A stretch of 43,042 bases of DNA from positions 1 to 43,042 of the forward strand of contig CAZSRX010000033.1 in NCBI GenBank assembly GCA_964609675.1, written 5' to 3'. The stretch is from CAZSRX01 sp964609675 [NCBI: uncultured Bacteroidota bacterium]. GTDB lineage: Bacteria > CLD3 > SB21. The number at the start of each line of letters is the position of its first letter. Positions within the stretch are counted from its first letter, which is position 1. Both the position numbers and the translations under genes were made by a program. The notes under the pieces were generated by a model. That model was not told the DNA's origin. It searched no databases and worked only from the letters and a program-made list of their open reading frames with translations. Positions 27,492 through 35,190 of the stretch are shown in pieces.

Positions 27492-28112
27492 ATGCGACTC
27501 GTTTTGCTCATATCTTTGACCGGCGTATTGATTGCCTCCGGATCCCTGCATTCTCAGAAAATCGGTTACATCGATTTTCAGTATCTGGTTACCCAGGTAC
27601 AGGCGGCTCAGGATATACAGACCGAATTACAGCGGCTCAGCGCTGAATGGACCCGAGAGATGGAAGCCATGCAGGACACTATTGAGAGCCTCGAAAAAGA
27701 CCTCGAATCGGTAAGCCTGGCTCTGTCTAAAAGCGGCCGTGATATGCTGATTCAGAATATCGAAGAACGACGCCAGAAGATGCGCACCTACCGCGAACAG
27801 CGCTTTTCTCCCGTAAGCGGCGACTTGTATAAAAAACAACAGGAACTGCTCCAGCCGCTGATTGACAAGATTAAAAAAGCCGTGGATAATGTCCGCATGA
27901 AACAAAAGTACGATGTCATCTTCGACATATCCACCGGAAACCCGGTCTCCATTGATAAACGCCTGGACCTGACGGCTCTTATCCTGGAAGAATTTTCTTC
28001 CGTAGGACTGACACTCAAGGGACAGGCCGTTCAGGGCGGAAAGTCCAAAGAAGAAGACGCCGGCAAGAAAGACAATACCGGCAGCGATTTTGAAAAAGAA
28101 GGAAAAAAATAA
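27492..28112 (+). CDS. Periplasmic chaperone Skp/OmpH, copy 1
   Basis: The 206-residue protein has a signal peptide (MRLVLLISLTGVLIASGSL). The mature part starts KIGYIDFQYLV and continues as a long coiled coil, the Skp/OmpH fold that carries unfolded outer-membrane proteins to BamA. A Lys/Glu-rich tail follows. It starts 20 bp after bamA. A second, related gene follows immediately, and FCB genomes often carry such a pair. Confidence 0.92.
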   Translation: MRLVLLISLTGVLIASGSLHSQKIGYIDFQYLVTQVQAAQDIQTELQRLSAEWTREMEAMQDTIESLEKDLESVSLALSKSGRDMLIQNIEERRQKMRTYREQRFSPVSGDLYKKQQELLQPLIDKIKKAVDNVRMKQKYDVIFDISTGNPVSIDKRLDLTALILEEFSSVGLTLKGQAVQGGKSKEEDAGKKDNTGSDFEKEGKK

Positions 28113-28137
28113 TATTAACTTAAGCAAGGAGAATACC

Positions 28138-28719
28138 GTGAAAACAATGATCCGTATAACTGCTTTATCCGTAACCGTTTTTCTGATTGCCGCCGCTTCT
28201 GTCCAGGCCCAATCCAAAATCGGTTATGTGGATTCCCAGAAAATCCTCGGTTCCCTCAAGGAAACCCAGACCGTTCAGACCAAGCTCCAGGAAGAACAGG
28301 AAAAAATGGGTAAACATCTGCAATACATGCAGGATTCCCTGGAAAATGCTCAGGACGATTATATCAAAAATTATAAAGACAATGCCTTAATTAAGGAAGG
28401 CACCAAAAAGGCCATTGAAAAGGGCATCCAGGAATTGGCCTACCAGATTCAGATCTCCCAGCAGAAATATCAGGAAGAACTGCAGAAGAAATACCAGGAA
28501 CTGATGCAGCCGATTTTTGACAAAGTCAAGAAAGCCGTGGACAACATCCGCAAAGCCGAAGGTATGGACTTTGTTTTTGACGGTTCACCTCAAATCATTC
28601 TGGCGGCGGACGCTAAATACGACTTGACCGAAAAAGTTTTGAATGAAATCGTCAACATCAAGGACGTCAAAGATACCGAAAAAAAGGACGTTAAAGAGAC
28701 AAAAACCGATAAAAAGTAA
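28138..28719 (+). CDS. Periplasmic chaperone Skp/OmpH, copy 2
   Basis: The 193-residue protein has a signal peptide ending SVQAQ, then KIGYVDSQKILG and a coiled-coil region. It is related to copy 1 in layout and in the VKKAVDNIR segment. AAGGAG six bases before GTG 28138 fixes the start. A reading from 28090 would overlap copy 1 and lacks a ribosome site. It ends with a Lys/Asp-rich tail. A strong terminator follows directly. Confidence 0.93.
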   Translation: MKTMIRITALSVTVFLIAAASVQAQSKIGYVDSQKILGSLKETQTVQTKLQEEQEKMGKHLQYMQDSLENAQDDYIKNYKDNALIKEGTKKAIEKGIQELAYQIQISQQKYQEELQKKYQELMQPIFDKVKKAVDNIRKAEGMDFVFDGSPQIILAADAKYDLTEKVLNEIVNIKDVKDTEKKDVKETKTDKK

Positions 28720-28740
28720 AACATTTAATTTAAATCATAC

Positions 28741-28775
28741 AGAAACCCGTACTAGTTTACGGGTTTCTTTTTTTG
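28741..28775 (+). terminator. Intrinsic terminator between skp and lpxD
   Basis: An 11-bp perfect stem (AGAAACCCGTA at 28741-28751 with TACGGGTTTCT at 28758-28768, loop CTAGTT) runs into six T residues. It lies only 10 bp before the lpxD start codon, so lpxD either has its own promoter inside this hairpin region or is expressed by partial read-through. Confidence 0.92.
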
Positions 28776-28784
28776 GCGTGCTGT

Positions 28785-29813
28785 ATGCTTTTTTCAGAAA
28801 TTGCCAAACATCTCAATAAATCGTTGCACGGAAATGATGGAAGAGTAACCGGCCTGAGTACGCCGGAACGGGCTTCCTTTGAGGAAATAATCATCGTCGC
28901 CGACCAACGCACTGTAAAAAAGCTTAACGCCACACGCGCCGGATACTGGCTGTTATCGTCTAATCTCGTTAATGAGGCAATAGTGGAACTGGCAAAATCA
29001 AGAGCATCCGGTTATATCCTTTCAGACGCGGTGTATGAGGACTGGATTCAACTGATTGATTTGCTGCATCCACCCGCAAGTTTAAAACCGTCCGTACATC
29101 CGACAGCCGTAATCCATCCGTCATGCCGGCTGGGCGAAGCCGTCACTATCCAACCTTACGCCTGTATCGGTGAAGACTGTGATATCGAGCCGGGCGTGGT
29201 AATCGGCAGCCATGTCAGCATCGGCCGTCAGGTTCGGATTGGCAGAAACAGCCGCCTGTATCCGCATGTTACGGTTTACGATCACTGCCAAATCGGCGCG
29301 CATGTTATAATCCACGCCGGCGCCGTCATCGGAAGCGACGGATTTGGTTATTATAAAAAGAACGAACGCTACCTCAAAATACCCCATATTGGCAAAGCGA
29401 TTATTGAAGATGACGTTGAAATCGGCGCGAACAGCTGTATTGACCGGGCTACACTCGGCGAAACCCGCATCAAAAAAGGAACTAAATTGGATAACCTGGT
29501 TCAGGTTGCGCACAATGTGCTCATCGGCGAAAATACGGTTGTGGCGGCGCAAGCGGGCATCGCCGGCAGTACAATAATCGGTGATTCCGTTACTATTGCC
29601 GGACAGGCGGGTATTGTCGGCCATGTATGCATTGGCCACCGGGTCATCATCGGCGCACAGGCAGGCGTTATCGGCTGCATCGAAGAAGGAAAAACCGTAT
29701 CCGGTTATCCGGCGCGCGAACACCGTCAGGCGCTGCAAAGGGAAGCCTATATCAATAAGATACCCAAAATCTGGAAAATATTACAAGAGATTCTCCATCG
29801 AGAGAGACCATAA
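28785..29813 (+). CDS. lpxD: UDP-3-O-acyl-glucosamine N-acyltransferase
   Basis: LpxD adds the second acyl chain in lipid A synthesis. The 342 residues have an N-terminal uridine-binding domain and a left-handed beta-helix of hexapeptide repeats (from about [14 protein letters not shown]). The motif [13 protein letters not shown] contains the catalytic His243. A C-terminal helical pair completes the trimer fold. The ATG at 28785 ([10 protein letters not shown]) was preferred to a TTG at 28773 that lies in the preceding terminator. The usual next genes (lpxC-fabZ, lpxA) are absent here: the cluster is broken by a transposase remnant. Confidence 0.95.
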   Translation: MLFSEIAKHLNKSLHGNDGRVTGLSTPERASFEEIIIVADQRTVKKLNATRAGYWLLSSNLVNEAIVELAKSRASGYILSDAVYEDWIQLIDLLHPPASLKPSVHPTAVIHPSCRLGEAVTIQPYACIGEDCDIEPGVVIGSHVSIGRQVRIGRNSRLYPHVTVYDHCQIGAHVIIHAGAVIGSDGFGYYKKNERYLKIPHIGKAIIEDDVEIGANSCIDRATLGETRIKKGTKLDNLVQVAHNVLIGENTVVAAQAGIAGSTIIGDSVTIAGQAGIVGHVCIGHRVIIGAQAGVIGCIEEGKTVSGYPAREHRQALQREAYINKIPKIWKILQEILHRERP

Positions 29814-29859
29814 CATTTGGGTGCGAAAGATTAAAGCGGTATTTTTTCAACTCATCAGT

Positions 29860-30489
29860 ATGTGATTCACCAAAATCAAAAAGGTGTCGATGCGATGCCT
29901 TTCTCGTGGGCAGTGATCCGCCGCCGGCAATATCGACCAAATAAATGGTGTGGGCATTCTCTCCGGCCACGGAAGAATAACAATGTGTCACTGCGTCGGC
30001 CTCAAGAAAACACGGATGCTTCTCATCCCATCGTTCGGTCTGGATTGGTTTCTGTTTTTTCAACGAGGGCCCCGGCTTTGTCATCGATGGTCCTTGCTTT
30101 TGATATCTTATGTGTTTGGGCTTTAATATACGATCGATGGCCGAGACCGATATTTTTATCAGTTGCTCTTCCATCTGTGATTTTATTGGCTGAGTATAAT
30201 ACCGTCACCAGAGCCCCGGAAGGATCTTACGCGGCTTGGAATTATTTAAATTGGTCTTTCCCCTGATGAATAGTTTCGGATCGGTAAATTGCTTCACTCG
30301 AACCCTTCGCGGCGATAAAATAACGGTTCAGGACTTGGTTTTTTGATTGATCAGTCAGAATGCGGATTTTCGGTGGCATTCCAACACCACCGTGGCTTCA
30401 TACAAAATTCGCCCTCTTTCTCTCGCGCCGGATTTCTGATATCGCTTCCGGATCGTTTCTATATACTCGCTTTTGGTTAGTTGGGTCAT
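29860..30489 (-). pseudogene. Decayed DDE transposase
   Basis: The minus strand starts MTQLTKSEYIETIRKRYQ at 30489, a typical transposase N-terminus, and hits a stop at 30355. A second frame at about 29880-30174 resumes with ISVSAIDRILKPKHIRYQ and KPGPSLKKQ. The first catalytic block follows, LEADAVTHCYSSVAGENAHT, where the family has an Asp then a His-Cys pair. Several frameshifts and stops separate these parts, and the C-terminus is missing. It is an integrase-core transposase relic just after lpxD. Confidence 0.85.
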
Positions 30490-30600
30490 AAATAAGTTCT
30501 TTTTTTGGGCAACACCTATTATGGCATAACGTCTCCTCACCGGGTTCTACTTTCGGTCACTTTTTTTGAAAAAACGCGCATGGCCCTTCTCTAAAAATAT

Positions 30601-31257
30601 TTAGGATTCATCAGCCACATCAATGGAACTTTCAATTCTTTTGTTGCCGATTTCCCAGTAAGATTGCCCTTTCTTTTCTTTTTTTGTCATGATATGGCGG
30701 ATTTCCCCCTCGGCTGATAATTCCATGCCTTCATCGTAAGTATACTGATAAATAAATCCGGAAACCGGGCCGAAAAAAGGGATACTGCTTTTATACTTTT
30801 TTTTATAATCTTCAATCCGGCTTTTAATGATGACCATCCGCTCTTCGGAAGTTACATTGAGGATGTTTTCTGGAAGCGGGATGATCCTGAGATTTTCACC
30901 GCCGCAGATGGCGTAGCCGGTTATAAACGAAGGGCGGCTGGCCGTGCTCAAGGCATACAGGTGCGGCCTGAATTGTAAACGCTCCTGCAGTTCCCGGCGA
31001 ATCATGTAATCTTTTCTTTCTCTTTCCATTTCCATTCGAGTCTCACGGAGCGCCTTTTGCAGCCTTTCCCTGTCCATGCCGGCCATGGTAACCAGCATGG
31101 TTTGTATATAATCACTTATGACACCTGTGTCCAGGCATCTCTGTATTCTTCGCAGGCCGCGGTTTATGTTTTTATAACCCAGACATTTAACGAACTCAGT
31201 CTTTGTCAAATGCCGTTCGGCCAAAAAATCCAATATCAGTTTTGATGAAGGGTACAT
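30601..31257 (-). CDS. Unknown HTH-like protein co-transcribed with metK
   Basis: I do not recognise this 218-residue protein. Residues ~1-50 look like a helix-turn-helix (LTKTEFVKCLGYKNINRGLRRI). A charged helix follows, then a beta-rich C-terminal half. There is no signal peptide. It begins 22 bp after metK with GAGAGGA before the ATG, so it probably shares the SAM-II-controlled transcript. A truncated, frameshifted paralogue of the N-terminus lies at 34483-34752. A link to methionine or SAM metabolism is inferred only from position. Confidence 0.75.
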   Translation of the reverse strand: MYPSSKLILDFLAERHLTKTEFVKCLGYKNINRGLRRIQRCLDTGVISDYIQTMLVTMAGMDRERLQKALRETRMEMERERKDYMIRRELQERLQFRPHLYALSTASRPSFITGYAICGGENLRIIPLPENILNVTSEERMVIIKSRIEDYKKKYKSSIPFFGPVSGFIYQYTYDEGMELSAEGEIRHIMTKKEKKGQSYWEIGNKRIESSIDVADES

Positions 31258-31279
31258 AATATCCTCTCTGGTTTTGATG

Positions 31280-32434
31280 TTATGACAAGTAAGCTTTCAG
31301 CATACCGGCCTTATCAGTTTTTTCCCAGGTGAATTCCGGAAGGGGCCGCCCGAAATGGCCGTAAGCGGCGGTTTTACGGTAAACGGGGCGCCTTAAATCG
31401 AGCATGTCAATGATGCCTTTTGGTTTCAGGCTGAATATATCGGGAATTAGTGATAGCACTTTCTCTTCATCAACTTCACCGGTTCCGTGAAAATCCAGCA
31501 GGATGGAAAGCGGTTCGGCTATGCCGATAGCGTAGGAAAGCTGGATGGTGCACCGTTGCGCGATGCCGGCGGCTACAATATTTTTTGCGATGTACCGTGC
31601 CGCGTATGCTGCGGACCGGTCTACCTTGGTCGGGTCTTTGCCGGAAAAAGCCCCGCCTCCGTGCGGACAGCTGCCGCCGTAGGTATCTACGATTATTTTT
31701 CGTCCGGTAAGGCCGGTATCAGCCTGCGGACCGCCCTCAACGAATCGTCCGGTCGGATTGATGAAATACTGGATATCCGGGGATAGGAGTTGCTCCGGTA
31801 TCACTTTCTTGATTATACGTTCCAGGACGGCCGCGCGTACTTCCTCCATGGAAACATTTTCAGCATGTTGCGTGGACAATACAACACGTTCCACATGGTG
31901 CGGTTTCTTATTTCTGTACCTTACCGTAACCTGGGACTTGCAGTCAGGCATCAGCCATGGGATGGCTCCGCTCTTCCTCAACTCTGCCTGTTTCATGACA
32001 AGCTTGTGGGCCAGGGAAATCGGCAGCGGCATGAGTTCTTCGGTTTCATTGACGGCATAGCCGAACATGAGCCCCTGGTCTCCGGCCCCGGTTTCACTGC
32101 CGTTACGGTCGACGCCGATAGCTATATCGCCAGCTTGTTTGCTGAGGCTGAGAATGATTTTATGATTATCCGGGTCAAATCCTGCGGATCGGTCGGTATA
32201 ACCGATCGAGCGGAGCGTTGCCCGTGCTATGGATTCATAATCCGGACAGGCGTTGGATGTTATTTCGCCCGCGACGACAATCAGGTTTTTAGCGATGAGG
32301 GTCTCGCAGGCCACCCGGCAATCCGGGTCTAAGGCGATATGCGCGTCGAGTATGCCGTCGGATATCTGGTCGGCGATTTTATCCGGATGCCCTTCAGACA
32401 CCGATTCGGAAGTAAAAACAAATTCGTTCTGCAT
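31280..32434 (-). CDS. metK: S-adenosylmethionine synthetase
   Basis: MetK makes S-adenosylmethionine from methionine and ATP. The 384 residues, standard for the family, show [13 protein letters not shown] (His16, Asp18), [12 protein letters not shown] (Asp119) and the loop [19 protein letters not shown]. The open frame extends to 32602, but that would run through the riboswitch and its terminator. ATG 32432-32434 ([19 protein letters not shown]) matches the family start. Expression should be switched off by high SAM through the SAM-II riboswitch at 32589-32640. The unknown HTH-like gene follows 22 bp downstream. Confidence 0.97.
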   Translation of the reverse strand: MQNEFVFTSESVSEGHPDKIADQISDGILDAHIALDPDCRVACETLIAKNLIVVAGEITSNACPDYESIARATLRSIGYTDRSAGFDPDNHKIILSLSKQAGDIAIGVDRNGSETGAGDQGLMFGYAVNETEELMPLPISLAHKLVMKQAELRKSGAIPWLMPDCKSQVTVRYRNKKPHHVERVVLSTQHAENVSMEEVRAAVLERIIKKVIPEQLLSPDIQYFINPTGRFVEGGPQADTGLTGRKIIVDTYGGSCPHGGGAFSGKDPTKVDRSAAYAARYIAKNIVAAGIAQRCTIQLSYAIGIAEPLSILLDFHGTGEVDEEKVLSLIPDIFSLKPKGIIDMLDLRRPVYRKTAAYGHFGRPLPEFTWEKTDKAGMLKAYLS

Positions 32435-32546
32435 GACAGGTCCATTCATTTTAATGGTTTTGTTGCCTGAAAAACGGGACGGATGGCCGTCCGGTTTCAG
32501 TGGCCGGTATTCAGGATATCTTGCAGCGGTGTAATCGGGTGGGAAC

Positions 32547-32569
32547 AAAAAAACCCGCCGTTCAGCGGG
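32547..32569 (-). terminator. Riboswitch terminator in the metK leader
   Basis: Read on the minus strand, CCCGC and GCGGG (within CCCGCTGAACGGCGGG) form a GC-rich stem followed by seven T residues. It starts about 20 nt after the SAM-II aptamer and about 110 nt before the metK ATG, so it fits the expression platform of that riboswitch. There is no T run on the other strand. Confidence 0.85.
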
Positions 32570-32588
32570 AACAATAATTAATCCGTTT

Positions 32589-32640
32589 CGCTGTTTAGCC
32601 ACTTATTTTATGTCGCTGCAAGTCGCCTAAATCACGACAT
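32589..32640 (-). promoter_or_regulatory. SAM-II riboswitch aptamer upstream of metK
   Basis: On the minus strand the leader has the SAM-II layout. P1 is formed by ATGTCG (32640-32635) and CGACAT (32615-32610). The loop carries the conserved TGATTTA (32634-32628) and TTGCA (32621-32617). Ten nucleotides after P1 comes GCTAAA (32599-32594), the strand that forms the pseudoknot. These segments, in the same order and spacing, match the SAM-II class (Rfam RF00521) and the crystallised metX aptamer as I remember it. SAM binding would favour the terminator at 32547-32569 and reduce metK and the gene behind it. Confidence 0.9.
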
Positions 32641-32662
32641 GTATTTTTTAAATCACTTCATT

Positions 32663-32691
32663 AAGATAAGAAAATTTCTTTCAAAAATCAA
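32663..32691 (-). promoter_or_regulatory. Sigma-70-like promoter of metK
   Basis: On the minus strand, TTGATT (32691-32686) and TATCTT (32668-32663) are separated by 17 bp. The start point would fall near 32656, about 15 nt before the riboswitch P1 stem, as expected for a leader-controlled gene. Confidence 0.7.
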
Positions 32692-32881
32692 GATCAGTTT
32701 TTGATCATTTTTTAATAAACGGCTTCTGGAACGCACTGTTTGGTAATTCTTAGGCACAAATACAGGGATAATATATATGAATTGAATTTTGATACCGAAA
32801 CCATATTTTTTCGTCATTCATTTAAAAAACTTAATTCCAGTAACTGAACCTGTTGTTTAGTCGTCAGAAGTTTAAACCAGC

Positions 32882-33308
32882 TCAGCTTTCCCCAAATACC
32901 ACCTCATCACCTTTGCGTTCGGCAATCAGCTTTTTCCGGTTTTCCCTTTTAGGGCCGCATAGGTGCACGGCCAGCGGTTCGAGCACCAGCTTATGGAATG
33001 CCCGCTCCATGTTCCTCGCGCCGAATTCTTTGCTGTAGCCCTTTTCAACAACCGGGTCCGTCACGGTGTCCTCAAATTTTAATGAAAATGCCGTTATCCC
33101 AGAGTATGCTTTGTGTCCGCCGGATGAGCTTCATGTTGACAATTTCTCTGACAGCCGCCATGGACAGCGGCTTGAACAGGATTATCTCATCAATGCGGTT
33201 GATGAATTCCGGCGGAAAGACCCGGGCCAGGTCGTGGCGCACGGCAGGGTGAAAGACATACCTATCCCGAAGAATAAGCTTTGGAGCCGAGGAAATACAG
33301 TCCTCCAT
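32882..33308 (-). pseudogene. ClpA/ClpB-type C-terminal fragment, frameshifted
   Basis: Two minus-strand frames together give the end of a Clp AAA+ unfoldase. The first (33072-33308) contains FPPEFINRIDEIILFKPLS and stops after GIFIKI. The second (32882-33064) continues with EKGYSKEFGARNMERAFHKL, which holds the sensor-2 GAR motif. A frameshift near 33065-33072 separates them, and all upstream parts (Walker motifs) are missing, so this is a relic. It lies downstream of the WYL regulator on the same strand. Confidence 0.8.
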
Positions 33309-33437
33309 AACGGGATGGGGAATTGAGTGGTATCGGGCTGCCGTTTCTTATTATATATGGGTTTAATGATTTTCATGATAATTGTTTTTATTTTAATGTA
33401 ATTCATTTTGGAGTCCTTTTTGGTTCAATAAATGGTT

Positions 33438-34334
33438 TTAATTGAATGAGGGCGCGTGGTGCCGTGTGCCGCGCGCAGGGGTGGCATAAGCGTTCGTTGC
33501 AGGTGCGGTTTCGTAGGTCTCAATAATTTCGCGTGAAGTGCGGATTATGATGTCTTTCAGCTCCGCCGGTTCCAGCACCGTCACCGTTTTTCCCCATCCC
33601 AGTATCCATGCAATGAATTCATAGGTAAGTTTGGCCGTGAACCGGACCTCGTATCCATTTCTGATTTCCCGGCAGGACTGGCCTTCGGCGAATACCCGGT
33701 TCCGCACCAGCGGAAGGGCCGAACGGTCAAACAGCAGTTTAACGTCATGTTCCGTTCCCTCCGCGTGCTGTCCCCATAAAAGCTTAACGGTTTCGGGAAT
33801 GCCGTGAATGGCATCGGGGCTGAATTTCCGGTCGGGGTAACGTATGTCCTGAATGCTGTCAAGCGGAAATGACATTAAGTTTTTATGGTATACCGCTAAA
33901 AGGTAATATCGGCCGCTGTACTCGTAAAGCCCGGCGGGAAGCACCTCTCTCCAGTCCGACCGGTATTCAATCTGTACGACTTTACTCGCGTTTATGGCAC
34001 GGTTCAGTCCGGCAATATGCTTCAGTGTTTTGGAATTTTTAACGCAGCAATCCGGAACAAGCCGGGAGCCGTTCTCGGCGTCAGAGAGCACAATGAGCAG
34101 TTTGATGAGGCGGGAAATGATTTTTTCCGAGCCGTCAATATGGAAGCGCTGTTTACGCGAGTAAATACCGACCCCCAAGGCTCTCAGGTCGGCAACATCC
34201 CGGTGTATGCGGGGCTCGCTGACAATCAGAAGTTCGGCCAAGTCAAGTTTGGAATAACATCCCTGTTTTTCGTAGACCAGGGCGGCAATCTCTATCTGCC
34301 TTTTTAAGTCTCGTATTTTTACATCCGGAAACAT
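33438..34334 (-). CDS. WYL-domain transcriptional regulator 1
   Basis: The 298-residue protein has an N-terminal winged-helix DNA-binding region (~15-65, KLDLAELLIVSEPRIHRDVADL). Its WYL ligand-binding domain (~115-180) includes the signature around LPAGLYEYSGRYYLLAVYH. A C-terminal part contains FIAWILGWGKTVTVLEPAEL. AAGGAGG directly before ATG 34332-34334 fixes the start over a GTG 15 bases upstream. It is clearly related to the second WYL protein at 41655-42506, strikingly so in that C-terminal segment. WYL proteins often control defence or mobile modules by sensing nucleic acid or nucleotide ligands. What this one controls is not visible. Confidence 0.9.
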   Translation of the reverse strand: MFPDVKIRDLKRQIEIAALVYEKQGCYSKLDLAELLIVSEPRIHRDVADLRALGVGIYSRKQRFHIDGSEKIISRLIKLLIVLSDAENGSRLVPDCCVKNSKTLKHIAGLNRAINASKVVQIEYRSDWREVLPAGLYEYSGRYYLLAVYHKNLMSFPLDSIQDIRYPDRKFSPDAIHGIPETVKLLWGQHAEGTEHDVKLLFDRSALPLVRNRVFAEGQSCREIRNGYEVRFTAKLTYEFIAWILGWGKTVTVLEPAELKDIIIRTSREIIETYETAPATNAYATPARGTRHHAPSFN

Positions 34335-34482
34335 AAAAACCTCCTTCACGGTTTAATGGTTAGGATCAACGATCTCCGGATGCCTTTAAGCTAAACTCCC
34401 TGGTTTATGTGTTAACGTTGTATTCATAATGTCCTCAATATATAAATTAATGTTTTCGTTTTTGTTCAGATATTGAGCTTAT

Positions 34483-34752
34483 TTATCGATCTGGAATCTT
34501 TGTAATATATATTGTTCTTCTGTACCGGCGTCCAGCGTTTGCGCAGGACAGTGTCCAGGGCATCCGCGTCCATTCCGGCGGCGTTAACCAGCATATCTCT
34601 GATGTAACGATTCGGACCCCTTTTTCCGCAAACCCCTCCAGCTTTCGGAGGGCTTGGTTTTTATTGTTGTAACCAGGCAGCACGGCGAGTTCGGGCTTTT
34701 TCAGTTGCTGGGACTCAAGGTAATCATGTATCCGTCTGGTTATGATGTACAT
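34483..34752 (-). pseudogene. Frameshifted paralogue of the metK-partner HTH-like gene
   Basis: The start is ATG 34750-34752 with AAGGA before it. The first ~50 residues (RRIHDYLESQQLKKPELAVL, GYNNKNQALRKLEGF) align with the N-terminus of the protein at 30601-31257. After EKGV the frame is lost. Adding one base near 34619 restores RYIRDMLVNAAGMDADALD, matching YIQTMLVTMAGMDRERLQ of that protein. Homology ends near 34483, so the gene is both frameshifted and truncated. A single-base sequencing error would explain the frameshift, but not the missing C-terminal half. Confidence 0.8.
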
Positions 34753-34897
34753 ATCCGTTCCTTCATTTTTTAGCAAAGTTTTACCGTCAGCCTGAATTTT
34801 TTTTCAGGCTTTAAGAGATCCCGTAATGTGAATAAGAGTAGGAGAAACGCGGGCTCTGTGTCCCGCCGCATGGCGTATGCGAAAACTTACTTTACAG

Positions 34898-34961
34898 TTC
34901 AGCAGGTTCTTTTATGTCGCCGTAAACTGTGTCGTAACTTGCGACAGTCACTTAAAGTGAC
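34898..34961 (-). promoter_or_regulatory. Leader with palindromes and a decayed SAM-II-like element
   Basis: On the minus strand the 5' end of the transcript would begin with the palindrome GTCACTT-A-AAGTGAC (34947-34961), then TGTCG (34946-34942). After a longer loop come CGACAT (34919-34914), ten bases, and GCTGAA (34903-34898). The CGACAT-AAAA-N6-GCTNAA segment has the same spacing as in the metK SAM-II aptamer, but TGATTTA and TTGCA of the loop are absent. It may be a decayed duplicate of that leader, or an unrelated operator pair (TGTCG-N7-CGACA at 34930-34946). Confidence 0.45.
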
Positions 34962-34967
34962 AATATT

Positions 34968-34996
34968 AATATAATCAATAAAATGATGAAAGTCAA
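34968..34996 (-). promoter_or_regulatory. Strong sigma-70-like promoter
   Basis: On the minus strand, TTGACT (34996-34991) and TATATT (34973-34968) are 17 bp apart, the best promoter match in the window. It points to the frameshifted gene at 34483 and beyond it to the WYL regulator. The palindrome at 34947-34961 sits at the expected start point. The rest of 34753-35190 shows only an 8-bp hairpin (AGCCTGAA with TTCAGGCT near 34789-34812) and no gene. Confidence 0.75.
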
Positions 34997-35190
34997 GTAA
35001 AATCTGCATGGACTAAAAATTAATTGTCCGCGAAACCGCTTTGGATAAGGGTTTACGGCGAGCGATGTCTGGATTATGGGCAGGCAGGCTGTAAATAGAC
35101 GTAAATAAAAGGTTTAGGAAGATGCTCTTGCCGGCCAGGCCCTGCTTCTTAAATGTATGGTATCCGCGGCATGGTAATGACTGCAGAAAG

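Noticed and set aside
29752-30174. 140-codon minus-strand ORF as an intact gene
   Set aside because: It is the middle of a transposase whose N-terminus lies in another frame at 30355-30489. The end runs into lpxD without family similarity.
32450-32546. Metal- or SAM-I-like element between terminator and metK
   Set aside because: GGCCACTGAAACCGG weakly recalls part of SAM-I, but the rest of that class is absent and a clear SAM-II aptamer lies upstream.
32435-32602. N-terminal extension giving metK 440 codons
   Set aside because: It would be translated from inside the SAM-II aptamer and through its terminator. The family start at 32434 gives the standard 384 residues.
34789-34812. Hairpin AGCCTGAA/TTCAGGCT as terminator
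   Set aside because: The stem is only 8 bp and neither strand has a T run after it.
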